The notes below the pieces were generated by a model. It did not search any database and had not been told where the DNA came from. It was given only the letters and a program-made list of their open reading frames with translations. The translations under genes and the position numbers were made by a program. A stretch of DNA of 64,000 nucleotides from Sphingobium sp. MI1205 (GTDB taxonomy: Bacteria > Pseudomonadota > Alphaproteobacteria > Sphingomonadales > Sphingomonadaceae), in the NCBI RefSeq assembly GCF_001563285.1, contig NZ_CP005188.1:1431501-1495500 (forward strand). The letters are read 5' to 3'. Below, in pieces: positions 10,355-19,275 of the stretch. Positions within the stretch are counted from its first letter, which is position 1; every line of letters starts with the position of its first letter.

Positions 10355-10666
10355 ATGGCGCACATCGCTAAGCTTCGCACATTGTTGTTTTCGGCTTTCG
10401 GCCCGGCAATCGCTGTGCTTCTGCTTCTTTTCTTTGCCGGCTATGTGGTGCTCGGTTCCAATGGCGTCCTTGCCTGGGGTGATTACTCGCGCCAGCTTCA
10501 TCGTGCCCAGGGTGAATTGAAGTCCGTCCGGGCCCAGCGGAATGAACTTCGCAATCGCGTAGACCTGCTCAATCCGCGTCGCGTCGATCCAGATCTGAGT
10601 GATGAGTTGATCCGCCGTCAGTTGGGCGTGATCCATCATGACGAAGTGATCGTTCCGCTGAACTGA
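10355..10666 (+). CDS. ftsB: cell-division protein FtsB/DivIC family
   Basis: 103 residues with the FtsB plan: short cytoplasmic tail, one transmembrane helix (about 14-34, AIAVLLLLFFAGYVVLG), a periplasmic coiled coil (about 45-75, RAQRNELRNRVDLL) and a short C-terminal domain. FtsB joins FtsQ and FtsL at the septum. Placement directly after eno is a conserved order in many proteobacteria and supports the call. There is no strong Shine-Dalgarno sequence before the ATG. Confidence 0.88.
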   Translation: MAHIAKLRTLLFSAFGPAIAVLLLLFFAGYVVLGSNGVLAWGDYSRQLHRAQGELKSVRAQRNELRNRVDLLNPRRVDPDLSDELIRRQLGVIHHDEVIVPLN

Positions 10667-10776
10667 ACGCGGCATTCGATGCCGCTATTCCGCAGGTTGC
10701 GGCGTTGCATTCTGGCCGACTCTGCCGCTATATCGGGCTTCCTTCCATCCGTACGCAGGCAAAAGGATAAGAAGCC

Positions 10777-11850
10777 TTGGCGAAACCAACGACGCCGCGT
10801 CCGTCGCGTGCAAAGGCAAAGGCGCAAAGCCCTGCCAGCGCGGACCACAACCGGCCTCGCCCCGAAGCCCCGAGCGACTACAAAGCGACCAAGGAAGAAT
10901 TGCTGGAATTCTACCGGCAAATGGTCCTCATCCGCCGCTTTGAGGAAAAGGCGGGGCAGCTTTACGGCCTCGGCCTGATCGGCGGCTTCTGTCATCTCTA
11001 TATCGGGCAGGAAGCGGTTGCCGTGGGCATCCAGTCGGCGCTCAAGCCCGGCAAGGACAGCGTTATCACCGGCTATCGCGACCACGGCCATATGCTTGCC
11101 TATGGCATTGATCCGAATGTCATCATGGCCGAGCTGACCGGTCGCGAAGCTGGCATTTCGAAGGGCAAGGGCGGCTCGATGCACATGTTCAGCGTCGAGC
11201 ATAAGTTTTTCGGCGGCCACGGGATCGTCGGCGCTCAGGTATCGCTCGGTGCGGGTCTGGGTTTCGCGCACAAGTATAAGGGTGACGGTGGCGTCTGCGT
11301 CGCCTATTTTGGCGACGGAGCGGCCAATCAGGGTCAGGTCTATGAAAGCTTCAACATGGCTGAGCTATGGAAGCTGCCGATCATCTTCGTGATCGAAAAC
11401 AATCAATATGCCATGGGGACCAGCGTCAACCGTTCGTCCGCAGAGGATCAGCTTTATCGCCGTGGCGAAAGCTTCCGTATTCCCGGCATCCAGGTCAATG
11501 GCATGGACGTCCTTGCGGTGCGTGGAGCGACCGAGGAAGCGCTTAAATGGGTGCAGGGTGGCAATGGCCCCATTCTTCTGGAAATGAAGACCTATCGTTA
11601 CCGCGGCCACTCCATGTCCGACCCCGCGAAATACCGTTCGCGTGAGGAAGTGCAGGCCATGCGCGAAAAATCCGACCCGATCGAGGGTGCGAAGAAATAT
11701 TTGATGGACGCAGGCGTCAGCGAGGATGAACTCAAGAAGGTTGATCAGGACATTCGCAAGATCGTGAGTGACGCGGCTGACTTCGCCGAAACGTCGCCCG
11801 AGCCGGAAATGTCCGAACTCTATACCGACGTGCTGGTGGAGCAATATTGA
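10777..11850 (+). CDS. pdhA: pyruvate dehydrogenase E1 component, alpha subunit
   Basis: The thiamine-diphosphate-dependent alpha chain of the alpha2-beta2 type E1, which decarboxylates pyruvate for acetyl-CoA synthesis. 357 residues from a TTG start preceded by AAGGAT. The first 35 residues are a low-complexity Pro/Ala/Lys tail, and the core begins near [19 protein letters not shown]. The TPP/Mg motif runs from [13 protein letters not shown] to [10 protein letters not shown], and the phosphorylation-loop region [15 protein letters not shown] is intact. Its TGA stop overlaps the pdhB ATG by one base, giving coupled, equimolar translation. Confidence 0.97.
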   Translation: MAKPTTPRPSRAKAKAQSPASADHNRPRPEAPSDYKATKEELLEFYRQMVLIRRFEEKAGQLYGLGLIGGFCHLYIGQEAVAVGIQSALKPGKDSVITGYRDHGHMLAYGIDPNVIMAELTGREAGISKGKGGSMHMFSVEHKFFGGHGIVGAQVSLGAGLGFAHKYKGDGGVCVAYFGDGAANQGQVYESFNMAELWKLPIIFVIENNQYAMGTSVNRSSAEDQLYRRGESFRIPGIQVNGMDVLAVRGATEEALKWVQGGNGPILLEMKTYRYRGHSMSDPAKYRSREEVQAMREKSDPIEGAKKYLMDAGVSEDELKKVDQDIRKIVSDAADFAETSPEPEMSELYTDVLVEQY

Positions 11851-13235
11851 TGGGTATCGAAATCAAGATGCCGGCGCTCTCCCCGACGATGGAGGAAGGT
11901 ACGCTGGCCAAGTGGCTGGTGAAGGAAGGCGATGAAGTGCGTTCGGGCGATATTCTCGCTGAGATCGAAACGGACAAGGCGACGATGGAATTTGAAGCGG
12001 TCGATGAAGGCAAGATCGGCGCGATCGTCATTCCCGAGGGCACCGAAGGCGTGAAAGTCGGCACGGTCATCGCGACGATGGCTGGCGAGGACGGCGACAC
12101 CGCCAAGCCGACGCCGAGGGCCAAGGAAAGCGCCCCTGCCGCCAAGGCGGAGGCGGCCCCGGAGGCGCCGAAGAAGGCGGCCACCGGAACAGCCAAGCTC
12201 GATACGGAAGTAAGGGCCAGCGTGGCTGACCCGGATCTTCCCGAAGGCACCGAATATGTAAAAACGACAGTGCGTGAAGCACTGCGCGATGCCATGGCTG
12301 AAGAAATGCGCCGCGACGAGCGGGTGTTCGTCATGGGCGAGGAAGTGGCTGAATATCAGGGCGCCTACAAGGTGACCCAGGGCCTTCTCGACGAATTTGG
12401 CGACAAGCGTGTCATCGACACGCCAATCACCGAACATGGCTTTGCCGGCATTGGCGCCGGTGCCGCGATGGGCGGCCTTCGCCCGGTTATCGAGTTCATG
12501 ACATTCAATTTTGCCATGCAGGCGATTGACCACATCATCAACTCGGCGGCCAAGACCAACTATATGTCGGGCGGCCAGATGCGCTGTCCCATAGTGTTCC
12601 GTGGCCCCAATGGTGCGGCGAGCCGCGTTGGGGCCCAGCACAGCCAGAATTATGGGCCATGGTATGCGGCTGTTCCGGGCCTCATCGTCATCGCGCCCTA
12701 TGACGCGGCTGATGCCAAGGGTTTGCTGAAGGCCGCCATCCGTTCAGAAGACCCGGTCGTTTTCCTGGAGAATGAGTTGGTCTATGGCCGGAGCTTCGAC
12801 GTGCCTAAGGTGGATGACTATGTCCTGCCGATCGGCAAGGCCCGTATCATGCGCACCGGCAAGAATGTGACGTTGGTCAGCTATTCCATCGGCGTTGGCG
12901 TCGCCCTTGAAGCCGCAGAAACATTGGCGGGCGAAGGTATCGATGCGGAGGTCATCGACCTGCGCACGCTGCGACCGCTGGACACCGCGACCGTGTTGCA
13001 GAGTCTCAAGAAGACCAATCGCCTCGTCGTGGTCGAGGAAGGCTGGCCCGTCTGCTCGATCGCGTCGGAAATCGCCGCAGTGATGATGGAACAGGGCTTT
13101 GACGACCTGGATGCCCCAGTTTTGCGCGTGACCAACGAGGATGTGCCGCTGCCCTACGCCGCGAACCTTGAAAAGGCGGCGCTTATCGACGCCGCTCGCG
13201 TCGTCGCTGCGGCGAAGAAGGTTTGCTATCGTTGA
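11850..13235 (+). CDS. pdhB: pyruvate dehydrogenase E1 beta subunit with N-terminal lipoyl domain
   Basis: 461 residues from ATG 11850. Residues 1-80 are a complete lipoyl domain ([17 protein letters not shown]) with the lipoylation site Lys43 in ETDKATME, then an Ala/Pro/Lys linker, then a normal E1-beta from about residue 135 ([30 protein letters not shown]). Beta subunits with their own lipoyl domain are known from alphaproteobacteria such as rhizobia and Zymomonas. The E2 and E3 genes are not in this window. It converges with the Tad genes across a 51-bp gap. Confidence 0.97.
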   Translation: MGIEIKMPALSPTMEEGTLAKWLVKEGDEVRSGDILAEIETDKATMEFEAVDEGKIGAIVIPEGTEGVKVGTVIATMAGEDGDTAKPTPRAKESAPAAKAEAAPEAPKKAATGTAKLDTEVRASVADPDLPEGTEYVKTTVREALRDAMAEEMRRDERVFVMGEEVAEYQGAYKVTQGLLDEFGDKRVIDTPITEHGFAGIGAGAAMGGLRPVIEFMTFNFAMQAIDHIINSAAKTNYMSGGQMRCPIVFRGPNGAASRVGAQHSQNYGPWYAAVPGLIVIAPYDAADAKGLLKAAIRSEDPVVFLENELVYGRSFDVPKVDDYVLPIGKARIMRTGKNVTLVSYSIGVGVALEAAETLAGEGIDAEVIDLRTLRPLDTATVLQSLKKTNRLVVVEEGWPVCSIASEIAAVMMEQGFDDLDAPVLRVTNEDVPLPYAANLEKAALIDAARVVAAAKKVCYR

Positions 13236-13286
13236 CCGTATAGTTGGGGAGGGCCGAAATCTGACTCTCCCTTTCTACGCCCAAGT

Positions 13287-13967
13287 TCAGGTGCAGGTTG
13301 ATGGGGTAACGTTTTCGGTATTGTAGACCTGTGTGATGTCGCGACTATCGCGGACGTTATAGGCCGAAAACTCCGTAATGTCGTGTAGCGGCAGCGTGAT
13401 AATGGGCATCAGGCGTGTGTAGGTGTAGTGAATTTCCACCACCATCACGGCCGTTCCCTCTGCTGCAGTAATTTCATGATCCTCCGGTCCCATTCCGGCG
13501 AAGCCGGTGCCCGTGGCGCCTGTACCCTCCGTTCCGTAAGCGGACTCATAAGCGTCCCCTCCATAGCATCGCTGCCATTTTATCATCTGCCCGCCGTCGG
13601 CATTTCGCTGCAGGCTGGAAAGGACGATCTTGCCCTTTTGACCGAGGTTGAGGTTCGATGCTTGCAGGTCAGCGCCGATGAAAACGTCGTTGATCTCCGC
13701 CTCGCTAACAGGCTTGTTATTAATGGCGCTTTGAGCCCCCATCCGGGACGCGTTGTCCGATACCATGACCGCCAGTTCGCCAACTCTCTTGACGGTCAGG
13801 GCATAGTTGGTGAGTTCCAGGCCGGACGTGGCGAGGATCAGCAGAATGGGGAAGGCCATTGCGAACTCGGTCAAGGCGATGCCGCTCTGGCACCGCAGAA
13901 GATCAAGCCGCGAGGGCAGGGAGTTTGCGACCACCGGTCGGACGCCTGAAGTTTGAGAGCCGTTCAT
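13287..13967 (-). CDS. TadE-like pseudopilin / minor pilin
   Basis: 226 residues from ATG 13967, chosen over 13994 because the longer start would lie inside the preceding gene. The N-terminus is basic, then CQSGIALTEFAMAFPILLIL gives the TadE-type segment with Glu in a hydrophobic helix (about residues 29-50). The rest is an extracytoplasmic domain of unknown fold with three Cys residues. It is the last of three consecutive Tad-type genes, 10 bp after the previous stop. Such proteins are minor components of Flp/Tad pili or related secretion filaments. Confidence 0.75.
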   Translation of the reverse strand: MNGSQTSGVRPVVANSLPSRLDLLRCQSGIALTEFAMAFPILLILATSGLELTNYALTVKRVGELAVMVSDNASRMGAQSAINNKPVSEAEINDVFIGADLQASNLNLGQKGKIVLSSLQRNADGGQMIKWQRCYGGDAYESAYGTEGTGATGTGFAGMGPEDHEITAAEGTAVMVVEIHYTYTRLMPIITLPLHDITEFSAYNVRDSRDITQVYNTENVTPSTCT

Positions 13968-13977
13968 TGATAGATCC

Positions 13978-14598
13978 TCAATCGCAATGGCCAATCAGGG
14001 CTTCCGCCTGCTTATCAAAAGGCTGATTCCGTAAAATTGTGTGGGCGGTGATGCTGACCTGCTCACTCCAGCCCAGCAGGGACGCCATCGGGAAAAGACG
14101 ATCATATTCCAGCGTCGCGGAATAGATTGTGACGTCCTTTGCGCCGCCTTGGCCGGCTACGCCAGAGTCGGCATCGCGGACGCCATTGCGGTTGGCATCG
14201 TCGAAGCTTTCGTCGTTATTGCAGATGTCATCGCCGTTGGAATCTATAAATGCCTCCGCCCTCGATTGGGCGCGGCCGTAGGATTTGAACGCCAGGCGAT
14301 CGAAGTGAAGTGTTCCGCCACCAACCAGTCGTTTCACCGCCGTCTCGACCGAGTTGTCCAGCAATGCGCGATTGGCATCGGTAGCCGTTTCGAGGGCGGA
14401 CGCGCGGCCTGCAGCCTGAATTTCTCCGCTTAGAATGGCGCGGGCGTAGAGATAATAGCCGGTGTCAAACAGGAACATCAGCATCAGCACCAGTATCGGC
14501 GCGACAAAGGCGAACTCCACCAATGTCGCGCCGCGTACGTCCCGGGCGAAAGATCGAGCTTGCCGGGTGAAGCGATAGCGGGCGGTGGCGCGTGTCAT
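13978..14598 (-). CDS. TadE-family pseudopilin with acidic calcium-binding-like insert
   Basis: 206 residues. RDVRGATLVEFAFVAPILVL gives the TadE signature and membrane helix (about 20-45). Residues 119-145 are unusual: an Asp/Asn-rich run (IDSNGDDICNNDES then DDANRNGVRDADSG) resembling the calcium loops of thrombospondin-3 or dockerin repeats. Its ATG overlaps the TadG stop by four bases. The family assembles at the base or tip of Tad pili; calcium binding here is inference from the DxNxDD-like spacing. Confidence 0.78.
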   Translation of the reverse strand: MTRATARYRFTRQARSFARDVRGATLVEFAFVAPILVLMLMFLFDTGYYLYARAILSGEIQAAGRASALETATDANRALLDNSVETAVKRLVGGGTLHFDRLAFKSYGRAQSRAEAFIDSNGDDICNNDESFDDANRNGVRDADSGVAGQGGAKDVTIYSATLEYDRLFPMASLLGWSEQVSITAHTILRNQPFDKQAEALIGHCD

Positions 14599-16604
14599 CG
14601 TGTCACCCGCAACTGTGCGATCTGCGATGCAATCTGCGAGAAGGTGGCGGTCAACTGGTCTGAGTTATCGGCCTGATAGGCGCGACCGGGTGACGCGCAG
14701 TCAGACAGAAGCGTCGTCAGGGTTGTGCCAAATGCGATGACCCAGACTGTGATGTTCTTCTGATTTTTGGCTATATTGCAAAGCTCGGCGAGCCGCGCTT
14801 CCGTGATGTCATCCTGGCCTTCGTCCGTAGGTATGGATCCTGTGGGGGTACGGCGACGTGCGACTGCCGACATGCCCCAAGCATCGTAGGCGCCTATGCG
14901 CGTATCAGTATCTCCATCGGTCATAAAGATAAGATGGCGTGCATAGCGGCCACTGCTCTCTGCCGCTGCGTGCTCGGCAGCAAACAGGCCCTCACGAGAC
15001 ATCAGCCGCAGACCCCACAGCATGCCTATGTCATGATAGGTGAAACCGGCGGGCTTCAGCGCGGCTAGATAAGTGGAAAGCGTGCTCGAATCGATCTCCG
15101 CCAGTTTGCGTGCATAGGTCGGGCACGCGCCATATTCGCTCGTGCTCGATGAGGGCGTAGGTAAATTGCTCGAACTTTTGGTTGAAGCGGATTCACTCCA
15201 TACCCAGTTGGTGGTCGCGGTGAAGGATGTCGCATTTCGCCCATAGACAAGACCCGGCAGAAACGGCTTCCATTGGGTGGAAACGTTATTCTTGTCAGGT
15301 ACGAGGTCAACGTCCATGTCGTAACGCGGTACACCGGCGCCTTCATCGGACCGGCGAGTAGCGCGTTCCTCTATGCAGCCATTGGTCTGATTCCATGTAA
15401 TGGTGCGCGACGTTGGATTTCCGCCCGAGAAGTTGCCTACCGGAGCGGTGAAACTGCCCCCGCTCACAAGCGAATTTCCGTCGCCTGCTCCCTTGAGATC
15501 GGCCATGGAGTAGTCAACTGGCTTATACCGCCAGTAATAAACCCAGGAATCTGGGTTTTCCTGTCCAGCATTCGGATTTTCTTTTACCCACTCGGTCAGC
15601 GTTTCGGTGTAATTGTCATATATGGTGGGCGTGATCCAGCAAATGCCATTGTTCAGGGATTTCGAATAGGTGGTGCCATTGCGGACTCTTGTGCGTTTGC
15701 GGGTGCGCGGCACGGCACTGCTGGACGGGTCCCAAGACTCATATGTGGTCTTGTCAGTCCAGTCCTTGTTTGGAGGAGCGATGCATTCTTCCGACGGTCC
15801 CTGATACTTAGTACCCGTGTTTTTGGAGCCGCTAAGATACTTCCAGCCGTCATTTCCTGAAATCGTTGAGCCTTGCGTGCCTCCGTCCTTCAGTTCCTTC
15901 TCATTCTCATAGACCCGGGAATCATAAGTGGCGATGTCCATGATCCAGTCGCGCTTGAGCAACATTCCTACATTGACGGTTGAAGAATAGGGCACGAAGC
16001 CATAACGAATGCGCGAGCCTGCGGGCCGGACATTTTCCAGTTCTGTATAGAAGCTGCTCACGGCACCTCGGAGCACCGCGATGCGGCTTTGGGAATCGCC
16101 GAGGTTGATGTCGTTCATGGACAAGGTCGTGTCCAGAACGAACATCACATCGGTATTCGGCAATTGAAGGTCTGCGGTGCAGGTCGCGGTGACGGTCTTG
16201 TCCGGCATATGAAAAAGCGACATCAGCGTCATCGGCACGACCACTGATGCGTTACCGGTGACGGCGCCCGTCTCGCTTGCCGAATAGATGACCGCGCCGG
16301 AGTTTGTCCCATATTTGTTGGCGGGGAAGTTAACGGTGAAAAAGCGGTCGGCCGTTTCCTGAGTGCTGCCCGTACCAGTTGTCCAGGTGAGACCGGTCAT
16401 GGCGCGTCGCCCAGCAAGGGCGCCAGCGTCGCATGCCTGTTGCAGCCGCGTCTTGGTCAGGTAGATGCGGCTGATGTCCACGCCGCCGCCAATCAGGGCT
16501 GCCAGAGGGAAGATGGCAGCCGCCACAATCGCCAGCGTATTGCCAGCCTGATTGTGATAGAGCCGCATCAAAATGAACAGTGTGCGCTTGATCCTGTCGC
16601 CCAT
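14595..16604 (-). CDS. TadG-family protein with von Willebrand factor A domain
   Basis: 669 residues from ATG 16604; the longer frame to a TTG at 16652 is less likely. The N-terminus has the TadG/Flp-type helix (GNTLAIVAAAIFPLAALIGG, about residues 22-42) and the LQQACDAGALAGRRAM region typical of the 'Tad domain'. A vWA metal-ion-dependent adhesion motif follows, DTTLS at 158-162, with a later MTDGDTD. Ser/Thr/Trp-rich loops fill the middle. TadG-like vWA proteins act at the cell surface in pilus assembly or adhesion. No tadABC, cpaF or flp gene is in this window. Confidence 0.85.
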   Translation of the reverse strand: MGDRIKRTLFILMRLYHNQAGNTLAIVAAAIFPLAALIGGGVDISRIYLTKTRLQQACDAGALAGRRAMTGLTWTTGTGSTQETADRFFTVNFPANKYGTNSGAVIYSASETGAVTGNASVVVPMTLMSLFHMPDKTVTATCTADLQLPNTDVMFVLDTTLSMNDINLGDSQSRIAVLRGAVSSFYTELENVRPAGSRIRYGFVPYSSTVNVGMLLKRDWIMDIATYDSRVYENEKELKDGGTQGSTISGNDGWKYLSGSKNTGTKYQGPSEECIAPPNKDWTDKTTYESWDPSSSAVPRTRKRTRVRNGTTYSKSLNNGICWITPTIYDNYTETLTEWVKENPNAGQENPDSWVYYWRYKPVDYSMADLKGAGDGNSLVSGGSFTAPVGNFSGGNPTSRTITWNQTNGCIEERATRRSDEGAGVPRYDMDVDLVPDKNNVSTQWKPFLPGLVYGRNATSFTATTNWVWSESASTKSSSNLPTPSSSTSEYGACPTYARKLAEIDSSTLSTYLAALKPAGFTYHDIGMLWGLRLMSREGLFAAEHAAAESSGRYARHLIFMTDGDTDTRIGAYDAWGMSAVARRRTPTGSIPTDEGQDDITEARLAELCNIAKNQKNITVWVIAFGTTLTTLLSDCASPGRAYQADNSDQLTATFSQIASQIAQLRVTR

Positions 16605-16655
16605 TTTTGCTTTCACCCATGCTTGTCCCGACCCCCCTTGCAGGCAGGGCAACCG

Positions 16656-16675
16656 ACTGCTCCTTAAGGGGCAGT
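16656..16675. promoter_or_regulatory. palindrome upstream of the Tad genes, possible operator
   Basis: A 20-bp palindrome, ACTGC-TCCTTAAGGG-GCAGT (one T/G mismatch in the stem), lies 52 bp upstream of the TadG start and 78 bp before the divergent gene at 16753. Its position suits a regulator site for either gene. No matching regulator is identifiable, so function is open. Confidence 0.3.
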
Positions 16676-16752
16676 TGTTAGGATCAATATTCGGGGGATA
16701 GTTAAAATGACGATAATCTATACCGGGCGATATACAGCCTGTGGCTTAGGCA

Positions 16753-17385
16753 TTGGCTGACGAACTGTCCGCTCTCGCGGCGCTGCTGAGCGCCTATGCC
16801 GGCGATGACATGGCGCGGCATCGGCTGCTGTGGACGCTGGATGCACGCTTTGCCCGGCTTGCCGCCACGACGAGCGAGCCCATGATCGGCCAGATCCGCC
16901 TCGCCTGGTGGCAGGAAGCGCTGAGCGACGAGGTGGGAGCCAAGGGCAGGGGGGAGCCGCTCATCGACGGCCTGCGTGCGCTGGGCGCGTTGCCGCCTGC
17001 GGGGCTTTCGGCATGGCTTGACGGCTGGGAGGCGATGGTGGGAGATGTCAACCTCGACGCCTATGCGGATGGTCGTGGCGGCGGTCTGTTTCACGCGCTT
17101 GCGGGGGAAGGTGAAGTGTCCCCCTGGCTGACACAGGCTGGCGCAGCATGGGCGCTGTGGGACTTGTCGGGCCATGTGGCCGACCCGTCTCTCGCGGTCG
17201 ATGCGATCAGCCTTGCGCGGGAGAAGATGCCCTCCATCTCTCAACCCTGGCCTGCGGCATGGCGGCCTATGCGCATCGCTTATGGCTTGGCGCGGCAGGA
17301 TATTCTAAAGGGCAGGGCGGCGCCTAAACGCTTGACGCCGGGACTTTATCTTCGGCTATTGCGCGTGGCACTGACCACGCGTTGA
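16753..17385 (+). CDS. short squalene/phytoene synthase-like protein
   Basis: 210 residues from a TTG start. IGQIRLAWWQEAL and the following helical stretches fit the trans-isoprenyl (squalene/phytoene) synthase superfamily, but the protein is about 80 residues shorter than working enzymes. I do not see the paired Asp-rich catalytic motifs with the usual Tyr-Cys segment. Short non-catalytic members exist, for example the NDUFAF6-type complex I assembly factors, and this could be one. Its stop overlaps the frame of the next gene by TTGA. Confidence 0.6.
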   Translation: MADELSALAALLSAYAGDDMARHRLLWTLDARFARLAATTSEPMIGQIRLAWWQEALSDEVGAKGRGEPLIDGLRALGALPPAGLSAWLDGWEAMVGDVNLDAYADGRGGGLFHALAGEGEVSPWLTQAGAAWALWDLSGHVADPSLAVDAISLAREKMPSISQPWPAAWRPMRIAYGLARQDILKGRAAPKRLTPGLYLRLLRVALTTR

Positions 17386-17396
17386 AGGGGGATTTG

Positions 17397-17855
17397 GTGG
17401 GAAGGATCATGGCTGGTGCTGCGTTGCTGCTGATCGCGGCGAGCCTTTTCTGGTGGCAGGGGCGCGCGGCCAATGGTCCCATGCCTGAGGCCGTGATAGC
17501 GCCTCCGCCGCCTCCGGCTATCGATGCGTTGCCAGAGGGCGATCCCGATGCCGTTGGAAAGCCGCTGCCCCGCCCCGGTGAGGCAAGCCCGCAAAGTCGC
17601 GAACAGAAGCGCTTCGCTCGGTACGACCGCGACCGGAATGGCGTGATCACGCGGATCGAGATGATGGGCAGCCGGGTCAAGGCTTTCAAGAAGCTCGACA
17701 AGGACGGTGACAATCTGCTGTCGTTCGAGGAATGGGCGGTTGCGACATCCGACCGCTTCGCCGAGGCTGACGCCAATGCAGACGGCAAGCTCTCGCCTGC
17801 CGAGTTCGCCACCACCGCGCCCAAGCGAAGCCTCAAGCCGCGCTGCAAATGTTGA
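17397..17855 (+). CDS. membrane-anchored EF-hand protein
   Basis: 152 residues from GTG 17397; a GAAGGGGG ribosome site lies just upstream, which argues against the in-frame TTG at 17382. An N-terminal hydrophobic segment (GAALLLIAASLFWW) works as a signal or anchor, followed by a proline-rich linker (APPPPPAID). Three calcium-binding loops follow: DRDRNGVITRIE, DKDGDNLLSFEE and DANADGKLSPAE. Likely periplasmic. Function unknown; a calcium-dependent structural or sensor role is inferred from the EF-hands. It converges with trmFO, three bases apart. Confidence 0.8.
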   Translation: MGRIMAGAALLLIAASLFWWQGRAANGPMPEAVIAPPPPPAIDALPEGDPDAVGKPLPRPGEASPQSREQKRFARYDRDRNGVITRIEMMGSRVKAFKKLDKDGDNLLSFEEWAVATSDRFAEADANADGKLSPAEFATTAPKRSLKPRCKC

Positions 17856-17858
17856 TGG

Positions 17859-19202
17859 TCAGGCGGGCTGAAGCTCGCCCAGCCAAAGCCCCAGAGCCGC
17901 GCGCGCCCGCGATGTCATCGCTTCCTTGCGCTGTTTCTTCTTCACATCGTCTATCGGCGGGAACAGGCCGAAATTGACGTTCATGGGCTGATAGTCGGCT
18001 GTTTCGACGTTGCCGATGACATGGCCGAGCAGCGCGCCCAACGCAGTTTCGCCGGGCGGGGGAGCCAGCTGCTGCCCCAATATTTCCGCCGCAGCGAAAC
18101 GCCCAGCCAGCAGACCGATCGCCGCGCTTTCGACATAGCCTTCGCAGCCGGTCATCTGGCCAGCGAAACGGATATGGGGGGCGTTCTTCAACCGGAGCGT
18201 GGCGTCCAGCAGCTTGGGGCTTTGAATGAAGGTGTTGCGGTGGAGGCCGCCAAGGCGCGCGAATTCGGCATTTTCCAGACCTGGGATGGTGCGGAACAGT
18301 TCAACCTGGGTGCCATGTTTGAGCTTCGTCTGGAAGCCGACCATGTTCCACAGCGTACCCGACGCATTATCCTGCCTCAGTTGCACGACGGCGTAGGGCC
18401 AGCGACCGGTGCGGGGATCGTCCAGGCCCATCGGTTTCATCGGACCATGGCGCAGGGTTTCGGGGCCGCGGGACGCCATCACCTCAATCGGCATGCAGCC
18501 TTCGAAATAGGGGGTGTTCTTTTCCCACTCCTTGAATTCGGTCTTGTCGCCGTCGAGGAGGCCCTGGACGAAGGCCTGATACTGGTCCCTGGTCATCGGG
18601 CAATTGATGTAATCCTTGCCCTCTCCGCCGCCGGGGCCGATCTTGTCCCAGCGGTTGGCCATCCAGCATTTGTCCATGTCAATGCTGTCGAAATGAATGA
18701 CGGGCGCAATGGCGTCGAAGAAGGCGAGGTGATCCATGCCCGCTGCCTGGCCGATGCTGGCGGCGAGCGCTGGTGCGGTCAGCGGGCCGGTCGCGACGAT
18801 CGTCATGCCTTCGGTGGGCAGGGTGTCGATGCGTTCGCGGACGACCTCTACATTCGGATGCTCGGAAAGCGTGCGGGTGACGCCTTCGGAGAAGATGTGC
18901 CGATCAACCGCCAGGGCTGATCCGGCGGGGACTTTGGCCGGTTCCGCCTGCGCCATGATGAGCGAGCCGAGGCGGCGCATTTCCTGATGGAGCAGGCCGA
19001 CGGCGTTCTTGTCGGGATCATCGGAACGAAAGCTGTTGGAGCAGACGAGTTCGGCGAGGCCATCGGTTTGATGTGCCGGGGTCATGTCGCCGGAGCCGCG
19101 CATTTCGGAGAGGCGGACTTTGACGCCCGCCTCCGCCAGTTGCCAGGCGGCTTCTGAACCGGCGAGGCCGCCGCCGATTATGTGGACCTGGTGATTTGTC
19201 AC
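17859..19202 (-). CDS. trmFO: tRNA (uracil-54-C5)-methyltransferase, folate- and FAD-dependent
   Basis: 447 residues from GTG 19202 ([12 protein letters not shown]); the upstream open frame to 19472 lies antisense to leuA and is discarded. TrmFO makes ribothymidine at position 54 of the tRNA T loop using methylenetetrahydrofolate. The FAD-binding [17 protein letters not shown] is at the N-terminus, [10 protein letters not shown] near residue 55, and the C-terminal part has [17 protein letters not shown] and NVNFGLFPP, all typical. It lies 73 bp downstream of leuA on the same strand. Confidence 0.96.
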   Translation of the reverse strand: MTNHQVHIIGGGLAGSEAAWQLAEAGVKVRLSEMRGSGDMTPAHQTDGLAELVCSNSFRSDDPDKNAVGLLHQEMRRLGSLIMAQAEPAKVPAGSALAVDRHIFSEGVTRTLSEHPNVEVVRERIDTLPTEGMTIVATGPLTAPALAASIGQAAGMDHLAFFDAIAPVIHFDSIDMDKCWMANRWDKIGPGGGEGKDYINCPMTRDQYQAFVQGLLDGDKTEFKEWEKNTPYFEGCMPIEVMASRGPETLRHGPMKPMGLDDPRTGRWPYAVVQLRQDNASGTLWNMVGFQTKLKHGTQVELFRTIPGLENAEFARLGGLHRNTFIQSPKLLDATLRLKNAPHIRFAGQMTGCEGYVESAAIGLLAGRFAAAEILGQQLAPPPGETALGALLGHVIGNVETADYQPMNVNFGLFPPIDDVKKKQRKEAMTSRARAALGLWLGELQPA

Positions 19203-19275
19203 TGTCGTTCCGAACTCGAGAATGAAATAGAGAGAAGAACGCGATTTCTCGCGCTCTTTCCTATTTTCAGTTTCG

